6,782 nt of DNA from Clostridia bacterium (lineage in GTDB: Bacteria > Bacillota > Clostridia > Christensenellales > Borkfalkiaceae): contig JAGCIP010000053.1 of assembly GCA_017648525.1 (NCBI GenBank), positions 1-6,782 of the forward strand, in the 5' to 3' direction. A program made the translations under genes and the position numbers. Position 1 is the stretch's first letter; every line of letters begins with the position of its first letter. Shown one piece after another: positions 1 through 5,292 of the stretch. Under the pieces are notes generated by a model, which worked only from the letters and a program-made list of their open reading frames with translations, was not told the origin of the DNA and did no database searches.

Positions 1-699
1 AACTTCGGGCGGGTCAATTTTTTGGAAATCGTGGTGGTGTGGAATAACAACCTTACAACCTATCTCCTTAACGAAACGAGCAAGGTCTATATATTTTTCA
101 GGTTGGGTATAACGCTGTAAAATTGCAATATCGGGCTTTAATTCCTTGCACAAATTGATTTGGTCAACGGTAGGATTGCTACCCCAAATAAGAACTTTAG
201 TGCCGTTTTTAGCGGTAAATAAAAAGTTAGTATACTCTAAACTTCCAACGCCTTGCAAATCTTTCATTCCTTGGTCGTTTAAGCAAAGCGGGTTTTGCTC
301 GATTTTTTCGGTCATATCGTTAAAGCCCAAATTCTGCATTCTATGTCTGCCGAAAAGCGCTTTAATTTTAACGTCGTTAAAATCTAATTCTAAATTCGGG
401 CAAACGGGGTAAATCTTGCTAACTATACGATTGAGCCACTTTGCAAGCGGGGTTGCCGTCAACAAACCGCAAATCACGGTTGGGTCAAACTTGTCCATAA
501 GTCTTGGAATATCAGTCACGTGGTCGTAATGCCCGTGCGAAAGGGTTATAATATCGCAATTTTCAACAGCAGTATAATCAATATCAGTACCCGTGCATTC
601 GGTTATGTAAGGGTCGGACACAACCGTCGTATCGCCAAACTTCATTTCGAACGAAGTTACCGCAAGCCATTTAATGTCTACGCCATATTTTTCTTTCAT
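1..699 (-). CDS. Metallo-beta-lactamase-fold hydrolase, distal tandem copy (3' end outside window)
   Basis: The frame is open from ATG at 699 to the left edge (233 codons). By comparison with its 265-residue neighbour about 30 C-terminal residues are missing. It begins MKEKYGVDIKWLAV and carries the zinc-binding signature S-H55-G-H57-Y-D59-H60, a GRH motif, and H221-H223 in PHHHD near the end of the visible part. These place it in the metallo-beta-lactamase superfamily (UlaG-like/PF12706-PF13483 type). It has no signal peptide, so it is probably cytoplasmic. AAGGAG lies 6 nt before the ATG. The gap to the upstream paralogue is 26 nt with no terminator, so the two are probably co-transcribed. 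The region that reads GND in the neighbour reads GSN here (N175), so a likely metal-bridging Asp is replaced by Asn, and activity may be altered or lost. The substrate is unknown. Confidence 0.85.
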   Translation of the reverse strand, partial: MKEKYGVDIKWLAVTSFEMKFGDTTVVSDPYITECTGTDIDYTAVENCDIITLSHGHYDHVTDIPRLMDKFDPTVICGLLTATPLAKWLNRIVSKIYPVCPNLELDFNDVKIKALFGRHRMQNLGFNDMTEKIEQNPLCLNDQGMKDLQGVGSLEYTNFLFTAKNGTKVLIWGSNPTVDQINLCKELKPDIAILQRYTQPEKYIDLARFVKEIGCKVVIPHHHDFQKIDPPEV

Positions 700-725
700 C
701 TTATTCTCCTTATTAAATCTTTATG

Positions 726-1523
726 TTAAAGATTTATCCACTCGCCATGCTTTGGCGTAATAAACACTCCGTCCGGCACAATTTCTAAATATGCCTTTTT
801 AAGATTCTCGCATATTTCCGGACTATCCACTCCCAAAAAATCGTGATGATGCGGGATATAAACTTTACAGCCTATTTCCTTAGCAAACACCGCCTTGTCT
901 TTTGCAAATTTCGCCCCCGCGCGCTGAATTATCGCAATTTCGGGTTTATGCTTTTTGCAAATCTCAGTAAGTTCAGGCAAAGCGTCGTTACCAAAGAATA
1001 AAACTTTCGTGCCATTTGGCATTGTGAATAAGTAGTTGCGGTATTCTAAACTACCCAATCTATGCATTTTGGCAACTTGGGGGTCGGCAAGTTCCGGATA
1101 TTTAGTACGTACTCTTTCTTCCTGGTCGTTAATTCCAGGCTTGTCGGTTGCGTGCGCTTGGTTTGCGTGTCTACCGTAAATGGCGCGAATTTTAACTTCG
1201 CCAAAATCTAGTTCTGTATCCGGATACATAGGATATATGAGTGCTGGATTAAAATTAAGCCACTCACTAATAGGATACATTGTGTTTTCGCCACACAAAA
1301 GTTTAACGTTCTCAAATTTTTCAGTTAGTCTTGGTATATCGGTTATATGGTCAAAATGAGCGTGGGAAAGACAAATAATATCGCACTTTTCCACAGCCGT
1401 ATAATCAAGGTCGGTCCCCTTGCATTCGGTAATGTAAGGGTCTGTCACCACCGTAACGTCACCAAACTTCATTTCAAAACAACTTACCGCAAGCCATTTA
1501 ATGTCTACGCCATATTTTTTCAT
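726..1523 (-). CDS. Metallo-beta-lactamase-fold hydrolase, promoter-proximal tandem copy
   Basis: This is a 265-residue protein of the metallo-beta-lactamase superfamily (small UlaG-like, PF12706/PF13483 type), probably a cytoplasmic metal-dependent hydrolase. The core motif is S-H54-A-H56-F-D58-H59. GRH119, GND180 and the H225-H227 cluster supply further candidate metal ligands, so the set looks complete. The start is placed at 1523 rather than at an in-frame ATG at 1559: AAAGGAC sits just upstream of 1523, the protein then aligns with its paralogue from the first residues, and the longer version would begin inside the promoter. Its stop is 26 nt before the downstream paralogue, giving a two-gene operon from a tandem duplication. 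Family members act on lactones, phosphodiesters and other esters; nothing here identifies the substrate. Confidence 0.9.
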   Translation of the reverse strand: MKKYGVDIKWLAVSCFEMKFGDVTVVTDPYITECKGTDLDYTAVEKCDIICLSHAHFDHITDIPRLTEKFENVKLLCGENTMYPISEWLNFNPALIYPMYPDTELDFGEVKIRAIYGRHANQAHATDKPGINDQEERVRTKYPELADPQVAKMHRLGSLEYRNYLFTMPNGTKVLFFGNDALPELTEICKKHKPEIAIIQRAGAKFAKDKAVFAKEIGCKVYIPHHHDFLGVDSPEICENLKKAYLEIVPDGVFITPKHGEWINL

Positions 1524-1549
1524 ATTCGTTGTCCTTTTGTTTTTCTTAT

Positions 1550-1579
1550 ATTTTAGCATAATATCGATAAAGAAAGCAA
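1550..1579 (-). promoter_or_regulatory. Predicted sigma-A promoter for the hydrolase pair
   Basis: On the minus strand TGCTAAAAT (extended -10; hexamer at 1550-1555) is preceded by an 18-bp spacer and a weak -35, TTGCTT, at 1574-1579. It lies directly after the spo0A terminator hairpin and 27 bp before the ATG at 1523. The extended TGn motif may compensate for the poor -35. Confidence 0.5.
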
Positions 1580-1581
1580 GA

Positions 1582-1608
1582 AAAAAGGCTTTTATAAAAA
1601 GCCTTTTT
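1582..1608 (-). terminator. Rho-independent terminator of spo0A
   Basis: A perfect 12-bp stem (1582-1593 with 1597-1608) around an ATA loop contains a GGC/GCC core and is followed on the minus strand by a run of T. It starts 6 nt after the spo0A stop codon and separates spo0A from the hydrolase promoter. The flanking A/T runs would also let it work on the plus strand. Confidence 0.85.
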
Positions 1609-1613
1609 GTATA

Positions 1614-2378
1614 TTATTGTTTTTCTAAAATCATTTTATCAGCGACAAGTGCTATAAACTCGCCGTTCGTCGGTTTTTCTGCGCCGATATACGCGCGCAC
1701 GCCTAAAATAGAGTTAATGTTATCAATTCTTCCCCTATTCCACGCAACTTCGATAGCGTGGCGAATAGCACGCTCAACCTTGCTTGCGGTGGTGTTATAC
1801 TTTACGCCTATTTGCGGGTAAAGTTGCTTTGTAATGTTGTTGATAACGTCTGGATTATTAACAGCCATTTTAACACCCTCTCTTAAAAATCCGTAGCCCT
1901 TTATGTGTGGCGGTATGCCCACGTTGATAAAAATCTTGCTGATTTTTTCTTCTAGGCTAACCTTGTGTAGTGTAGACACAGATGCACTCGTTGTCATTTG
2001 TTCGTTGTTCTCCTTTTCATAAAATTTCATTCTTTCGACAAGTAAACCAAAATTATACGGTTTAGCCATAAAATAGTTTGCGCCCGCTTGAGTTGCGCTT
2101 GCAATCACTTCTTCACTCGAAAGCGCACTTAACACGATAATTTTTACACCTAACGATAGGGTGCGCAATTTTGTAATTACTGACAACCCATCGTAAGCAG
2201 GCAACACCAACCCAGTAATAAGAAAGTCGGGCTTGCGCTCGCTAATAAGCGAAATTGCAGTTACACCGTCCGTTGCCGTACCCACTACTTCAAATTCTCC
2301 TTGCTCGTCAAATTTTTTCGTTAGTTCGTCGTTAAATTCTTTGGTGTCATGCAATAAAAACACGGTTTTTCTCTGCAT
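1614..2378 (-). CDS. spo0A: Spo0A-family response regulator with atypical receiver domain
   Basis: This 254-residue homologue of Spo0A, the master regulator of sporulation and stationary phase, compares with about 267 residues in Bacillus. Residues 1-120 form a receiver fold and 140-254 the Spo0A_C DNA-binding domain. The latter is very well conserved: IPPHIKGY at 155-162, the recognition region TTASKVERAIRHAIEVAW at 196-213, and KPTNGEFIALVADK at 235-248. In the receiver, S84 and K106 (the usual Thr/Ser and Lys) are kept. The acidic pair reads H10-D11 instead of D-D, and the position of phosphoacceptor Asp56 is G56 (codon at 2211-2213, GGG). Phosphorylation-dependent activation therefore looks impossible, while DNA binding at 0A boxes should be intact. 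AAGGAGA precedes the ATG. No spoIVB gene is next to it, unlike the common Bacillus/Clostridium arrangement. Confidence 0.95.
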   Translation of the reverse strand: MQRKTVFLLHDTKEFNDELTKKFDEQGEFEVVGTATDGVTAISLISERKPDFLITGLVLPAYDGLSVITKLRTLSLGVKIIVLSALSSEEVIASATQAGANYFMAKPYNFGLLVERMKFYEKENNEQMTTSASVSTLHKVSLEEKISKIFINVGIPPHIKGYGFLREGVKMAVNNPDVINNITKQLYPQIGVKYNTTASKVERAIRHAIEVAWNRGRIDNINSILGVRAYIGAEKPTNGEFIALVADKMILEKQ

Positions 2379-2407
2379 ACCCGTCTCCTTTTATTTAGTT
2401 CGATATT

Positions 2408-2436
2408 ATTCTACACTATATTTTTGCATAAATCAA
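2408..2436 (-). promoter_or_regulatory. Predicted sigma-A promoter of spo0A
   Basis: On the minus strand TTGATT (-35, 2431-2436) is separated by 17 bp from TAGAAT (-10, 2408-2413, one mismatch to TATAAT). Transcription would start near 2401, giving a leader of about 23 nt. A perfect palindrome starts 2 bp upstream of the -35 and a 0A box lies about 40 bp upstream of it. I see no good sigma-H promoter here. Confidence 0.65.
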
Positions 2437-2438
2437 GT

Positions 2439-2454
2439 ATTTTTGTACAAAAAT
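2439..2454. promoter_or_regulatory. Palindrome ATTTTTGTACAAAAAT, candidate operator
   Basis: This is a perfect 16-bp palindrome abutting the spo0A -35. Its core TTTTGTACAAAA recurs at 2482-2493 and 2582-2593, and a shorter TTGTACAA is at 2654-2661. The centres of the first two copies are 41 bp apart, close to four helical turns, as expected for cooperative binding on one face. The binding protein is unknown. Confidence 0.45.
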
Positions 2455-2474
2455 AAAAACAATTTTTGAATTTG

Positions 2475-2481
2475 TGTCGAA
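2475..2481 (+). promoter_or_regulatory. 0A box TGTCGAA upstream of spo0A
   Basis: This is an exact match to the Spo0A-binding consensus (TGNCGAA, best TGTCGAA), about 75-80 bp upstream of the predicted spo0A start site. It suggests autoregulation, as known for spo0A in Bacillus. A 7-mer is short, so chance is possible; its placement beside the regulator's own promoter is the support. It overlaps the second TTTTGTACAAAA repeat by three bases. Confidence 0.5.
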
Positions 2482-2495
2482 TTTTGTACAAAAAT
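2479..2495 (+). repeat. 17-bp direct repeat, copy 1 (contains TTTTGTACAAAA)
   Basis: GAATTTTGTACAAAAAT here is identical to 2579-2595, exactly 100 bp away. The pair flanks the lipoprotein gene terminator. The palindromic core suggests a protein-binding site, so this is listed separately from the palindrome at the -35. Confidence 0.6.
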
Positions 2496-2533
2496 GGCAA
2501 AATGCGAAATTATAAGTAAAAAACAAACGAAAA

Positions 2534-2561
2534 CCGCCCGACCATTTTATTGGTCGGGCGG
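2534..2561 (-). terminator. Rho-independent terminator of the lipoprotein gene
   Basis: A perfect 11-bp GC-rich stem, CCGCCCGACCA with TGGTCGGGCGG, encloses a 6-nt loop and is followed on the minus strand by TTTTCGTTTGTTTTTT. It lies 58 bp past the lipoprotein stop and insulates spo0A from upstream transcription. Confidence 0.9.
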
Positions 2562-2578
2562 ATGCTGTTTAAACTATT

Positions 2579-2595
2579 GAATTTTGTACAAAAAT
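2579..2595 (+). repeat. 17-bp direct repeat, copy 2 (contains TTTTGTACAAAA)
   Basis: Identical to 2479-2495. It lies between the lipoprotein stop codon and its terminator, so within that gene's 3' untranslated region, and is the third TTTTGTACAAAA palindrome within about 155 bp. Confidence 0.6.
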
Positions 2596-2619
2596 CAAAG
2601 GTGTTTTTCTTTTTATTTT

Positions 2620-4470
2620 TTACTTTGCAAATTCCGCACCTGCACGTTGATAATTGTACAAGAGATTTGTGTTAATATAAGCAATTACAGCGTCTTTATC
2701 GTCGCTTGCGTAGAAGGCTTCAATTTCGCTCTTGATTGTTTCGTAAGCGGTCTTAAGCGCCGTCTTTTCGGTTTCGTTAAGCATATCGAAATTGTAAATT
2801 CCGTCAAGTTTATTTAGAAGATTTGCAATTTTGATTGCCTTTTCCATATTCTCAAGTTTTTCTAAAACCGTTTCTTCAACGTATTCTTTCGCTTCTTTTG
2901 AAAGGTTGTCGTAAGCCTTTCTAACGTCTTCCACAGCAGAAACGGTGAGCGCTCCGTTCTTTTCGGTATAAACCAACTTTCCGTCTTCAAGTTTAGTATC
3001 AAGATTGTTAACCTTTGCCTCAAACACACTAGCCGTGTCTTCTGCAGACATAACGCTTATAAACTCTTGCCCTTCTAAATAGAAAGTATCGTTTTCGCCG
3101 TCGTCGTCAGTATCTTCTCCCTTAACCGTGCTAGTTAGGTCAACGTATTTAACGTAAGACATACCGCTAGAAGAAACGTCAACGTAGAAAAGAGTTTTCT
3201 TTCCGTTAAACTCAACTATTTCGGGAGCGTACCAAGTAGTAGCCACCGCATTGTCCGAAACCTTAAAAATATCAGCATTTTCTTTGCCAAGTTCAACCCT
3301 TGAAATATAGTTAGATGCGTCGTAGAAATAAAGGTTGTTGCCGTCTACTAATAAAAGGGTTGTGATAGATTCGTCTTTAGCAACCAACTGTTTGGTGGCG
3401 TTAGATGCGTTCGCCTTAATCATAGTGTCTTTATAAACCTTGCCTTCGCTAACCGTGTAAACTTGGTCTAAAGAAACGATAAGGTTGGTAGTGGTTGCGT
3501 AATCGGCAATAATTTCAACACCTTCTTGCTTGTTTAAGAAGTTTTCAACCGTTACTGCATAAGCCTTAGTAGTTGCGCCAACGGTCTTGGTGTAATAAAC
3601 GTAGCCACCCTTAATCATAGTTATGGCAAATTTTTCGTTCTTAGCCTTTCCTTCGTAAATAACTTGTGCCTTGTCCGCACCACCAACAACTGCGTAAACG
3701 TTGTTGTAACTTTCAGTTCCACGTGTAGATTCGGTGTCTTCAAGTCTGTCTTCGTTATATTTTTCGGTATAAATAGTTGTAGTATAAGCAAGCACCAAAC
3801 CATCTTCGCCAACCACGTCAGCAAAAGAGCAAACGTCTAAAGTTTCAGGCGCATCTTCAGGAATATCCGTCTTTTCGTCCTTTTTAGCGATAGACGTGCT
3901 TGCCTTTGCGCTTGTGTCGTAACTTAAAATTTCATTGTCGGTTGAATCAAAATAAACAATATAAACTTTTCCGTCTTTTTCCACAAATCTGTGTTGAACC
4001 GATAAAGAATCAACTGTAAAGTAAGCCGTGGTTTCCGTTCCGTTTAGTTTAGAGCGGGTAAAGGTCATTTCGCCATAAGCGATATCGCCATCCGCATTCT
4101 TTTCGGTGCTGTTAGTTCCATAATAAACGTAATCACCGTTAAAATAAAGACCTTGTGCGTAATCGGTTGTAGAGAACAATTTAGGAACAGTAACAACGTT
4201 GGTAGAAAGGTCGTTTTTCTTTATAGCATAAAGAGCGCCTTTGGTGGGAACACCAAGCGTGTTGTCGCTAGAAACCGATCCGATACCGTTAATATAGAAA
4301 TAAAAATTTTCAGTTTCGGCAATAAACCCGCCAAGGCTTTCCTCTTTTACCGCACCCCAACCGCTAACGGAAGAACCTTTCCAACTAGCAGAAGAACAAC
4401 CCGCAAAAGAAGATAATAGCAAGCACACGGCAAGCCCCATACCAAAAATTTTAAACAACGCTTTTTTCAT
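2620..4470 (-). CDS. Secreted lipoprotein, propeller-like N-terminal region and helical C-terminus, function unknown
   Basis: This 616-residue predicted lipoprotein starts MKKALFKIFGMGLAV, followed by a hydrophobic stretch and lipobox SFAG-C25, so it should be lipid-anchored on the outer face of the membrane. An in-frame ATG at 4497 would add nine residues but lacks a ribosome binding site, whereas GGAG precedes 4470. Residues about 45-480 are rich in short beta segments of the type DGKVYIVYFD, GDYVYYG and GNNLYFYD, which suggest a beta-propeller-like fold. At 453-461 the stretch DTDDDGEND fits a DxDxDGxxD calcium-binding loop. Residues about 512-600 are helical and charged, with an AYDNLSKEAKEYV unit typical of helical modules in Gram-positive surface proteins. 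There is no catalytic motif I recognise. It is monocistronic with its own promoter and terminator, and may be a ligand-binding or envelope-sensing protein. Confidence 0.85.
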   Translation of the reverse strand: MKKALFKIFGMGLAVCLLLSSFAGCSSASWKGSSVSGWGAVKEESLGGFIAETENFYFYINGIGSVSSDNTLGVPTKGALYAIKKNDLSTNVVTVPKLFSTTDYAQGLYFNGDYVYYGTNSTEKNADGDIAYGEMTFTRSKLNGTETTAYFTVDSLSVQHRFVEKDGKVYIVYFDSTDNEILSYDTSAKASTSIAKKDEKTDIPEDAPETLDVCSFADVVGEDGLVLAYTTTIYTEKYNEDRLEDTESTRGTESYNNVYAVVGGADKAQVIYEGKAKNEKFAITMIKGGYVYYTKTVGATTKAYAVTVENFLNKQEGVEIIADYATTTNLIVSLDQVYTVSEGKVYKDTMIKANASNATKQLVAKDESITTLLLVDGNNLYFYDASNYISRVELGKENADIFKVSDNAVATTWYAPEIVEFNGKKTLFYVDVSSSGMSYVKYVDLTSTVKGEDTDDDGENDTFYLEGQEFISVMSAEDTASVFEAKVNNLDTKLEDGKLVYTEKNGALTVSAVEDVRKAYDNLSKEAKEYVEETVLEKLENMEKAIKIANLLNKLDGIYNFDMLNETEKTALKTAYETIKSEIEAFYASDDKDAVIAYINTNLLYNYQRAGAEFAK

Positions 4471-4487
4471 AAAAACTCCATTTGGTT

Positions 4488-4503
4488 TTGTAAACATTTA
4501 CAA
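4488..4503. promoter_or_regulatory. Inverted repeat TTGTAAA-CA-TTTACAA in lipoprotein leader, cre-like
   Basis: Two 7-bp arms surround a 2-bp centre, between the predicted promoter and the ribosome binding site. TGTAAACATTTACA fits the CcpA cre consensus (TGWAANCGNTNWCA) except that the central CG is CA. A site downstream of a promoter could act as a repressor roadblock. It might also be a weak RNA hairpin. Confidence 0.3.
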
Positions 4504-4541
4504 TATTCCCGAATATAATATATCTATAATAAGTATATAAC

Positions 4542-4570
4542 ATTATATATCATTAGAAAAACTTTTGCAA
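4542..4570 (-). promoter_or_regulatory. Predicted sigma-A promoter of the lipoprotein gene
   Basis: On the minus strand TTGCAA (-35, 4565-4570) is separated by 17 bp from a perfect TATAAT (-10, 4542-4547). The leader to the ATG at 4470 would be about 65 nt. It lies in the divergent region shared with the plus-strand gene at 4619. That gene has TATAAT-like sequences at 4514-4519 and 4525-4530, but neither has a convincing -35. Confidence 0.65.
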
Positions 4571-4618
4571 TAATTTTTTTGGGTTTTTTCTATTTTTTCT
4601 TAAAGCGGTGGAAATAAA

Positions 4619-4930
4619 ATGGATAAATTTGGCATTTTTAATCTTATAAACTCTTTTTTGAATTTTTCAAACGCAAACCAAACGGAAACCAACTCCGCAA
4701 CAACACTTGAAAAGCAACCGAGTTCGAACAATATTTTGTCAACCTTAACCGAGTTGATAAACAAAAATTCGGGCGCAAACGGAACAAGCCAAACCCCGCC
4801 CACGTCTACGCCAAAAAGCCAGAAAGAAACTCTAAAAGCGCCACTTCCTTTGCAATCTCAAATGCTTTCTACAATGAACTCTCACGACGACTTTATAAAA
4901 AGAGTAAAAGAAAAAAACGCAAGGAAATAA
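4619..4930 (+). CDS. Small Ser/Thr/Asn-rich hypothetical protein
   Basis: This 103-residue product belongs to no family I recognise. The N-terminal 18 residues, MDKFGIFNLINSFLNFSN, look like an amphipathic helix rather than a signal peptide. Residues about 20-80 are low-complexity, rich in S, T, N, Q and P, and likely disordered. The C-terminus, HDDFIKRVKEKNARK, is strongly basic and may be helical. GGTGG lies about 7 nt before the ATG, a weaker site than those of its neighbours. It diverges from the lipoprotein gene and is the only plus-strand gene in the window. Its TAA stop lies in the loop of a hairpin terminator, so the last codons form the left arm of the stem. The coding call rests on start context, terminator fit and a gap between flanking genes; a homologue would be needed to confirm it. 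Confidence 0.65.
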   Translation: MDKFGIFNLINSFLNFSNANQTETNSATTLEKQPSSNNILSTLTELINKNSGANGTSQTPPTSTPKSQKETLKAPLPLQSQMLSTMNSHDDFIKRVKEKNARK

Positions 4931-4942
4931 ATCCTTGCGTTT
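4915..4942 (+). terminator. Terminator hairpin of the small plus-strand gene, copy 1 of an exact 28-bp repeat
   Basis: AAACGCAAGGA pairs with TCCTTGCGTTT (11 bp) around loop AATAAA and is followed by TTCTCTC. The stop codon of the small gene (4928-4930) is in the loop. The whole 28 bp recurs unchanged at 5293-5320. Confidence 0.75.
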
Positions 4943-4955
4943 TCTCTCATTTCAA

Positions 4956-5069
4956 GCCTAAGATGCGAGTATGGCAAGGCTCGACTGCGCAAAAAGATGA
5001 AATAGACCGTCTGGTCATTGAAGTTTTTTGCGCAAGGCAGTAAACGACGCCAGACGACGCATATAAGGC
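4956..5069. repeat. 114-bp imperfect palindromic element with nested stems
   Basis: The ends form a 12-bp inverted repeat with 10 matches (4956-4967 and 5058-5069). Further in are GTATGGC/GCCAGAC-type arms, a perfect 10-bp stem TGCGCAAAAA/TTTTTGCGCA (4986-4995 and 5025-5034), and an apical GACC-GTCT-GGTC hairpin (5005-5016). The element can fold into one long hairpin. It holds no credible gene. It could be a MITE-like or REP-like dispersed element, or a structured RNA. Confidence 0.55.
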
Positions 5070-5077
5070 AAAACAAA

Positions 5078-5099
5078 AGCCATCGGAAATCCGATGGCT
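5078..5099 (-). terminator. Hairpin terminator-like structure
   Basis: AGCCATCGG pairs with CCGATGGCT (9 bp, tetraloop AAAT), followed on the minus strand by TTTTGTTTTGCC. It follows the stray rpsI 3'-end fragment by about 17 nt, the place a terminator would have after a real gene. It may be a backup terminator for the rplM-rpsI operon. Confidence 0.6.
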
Positions 5100-5116
5100 G
5101 TATGTTTGTTTGAAAT

Positions 5117-5145
5117 AAATTATCTCTTTGAGAATTGTGGAGCAC
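5117..5145 (-). pseudogene. Duplicated 3'-terminal fragment of rpsI
   Basis: These 29 bp are identical to 5346-5374, which encode the APQFSKR-stop end of ribosomal protein S9 plus a few following bases. Upstream on the minus strand the similarity ends and a stop (TAA) lies in frame 19 codons before the fragment's own stop, so this is a fragment, not a second rpsI. It is the product of a local duplication. Confidence 0.75.
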
Positions 5146-5150
5146 TCGTC

Positions 5151-5213
5151 AGAGCAAACTTTTTTGCCACGTTTTTCGATTAAAATCAAAAATCGTAGGC
5201 AAACCGTTGCTCT
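5151..5213. repeat. Long imperfect hairpin (63 bp)
   Basis: Outer arms AGAGCAA (5151-5157) and TTGCTCT (5207-5213), then TTTGCC/GGCAAA (5163-5168 and 5198-5203), then ACGTTTTT with AAAAA-T-CGT (5169-5176 and 5188-5196) and an inner GAT/ATC with loop TAAA. About 24 base pairs form with few bulges. There is no T tract in the right place on either strand, so this is not a simple terminator. Confidence 0.55.
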
Positions 5214-5237
5214 TCCTCTTCCCAAAAAATCTTTTGC

Positions 5238-5271
5238 CGTGCAAAATCTTTTTCGTGAGCCCTTTTGCACG
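5238..5271. repeat. 9-bp inverted repeat CGTGCAAAA / TTTTGCACG
   Basis: Arms at 5238-5246 and 5263-5271 enclose a 16-nt loop. The right arm overlaps GCACGTCGTGC (5267-5277), itself a near-palindrome. It is part of the hairpin-rich stretch between 4931 and 5348, which has no credible gene. Confidence 0.45.
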
Positions 5272-5292
5272 TCGTGCTTTCTCGTAAAAAAT

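Noticed and set aside
520..1556. Two similar 69-codon plus-strand frames antisense to the hydrolases
   Set aside because: They resemble each other only because the genes on the other strand are paralogues; no ribosome binding sites.
1524..1559. Upstream in-frame start for the proximal hydrolase
   Set aside because: It would add 12 residues absent from the paralogue, begins within the predicted promoter, and bypasses a good ribosome binding site before 1523.
2034..2040. Second TTCGACA (0A box on the minus strand) inside spo0A
   Set aside because: It lies in coding sequence far from a promoter; about one such 7-mer is expected by chance in this window.
906..2650. QRAGAKFAK in the proximal hydrolase and QRAGAEFAK at the lipoprotein C-terminus
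   Set aside because: The surrounding sequences and folds are unrelated; a short coincidental match.
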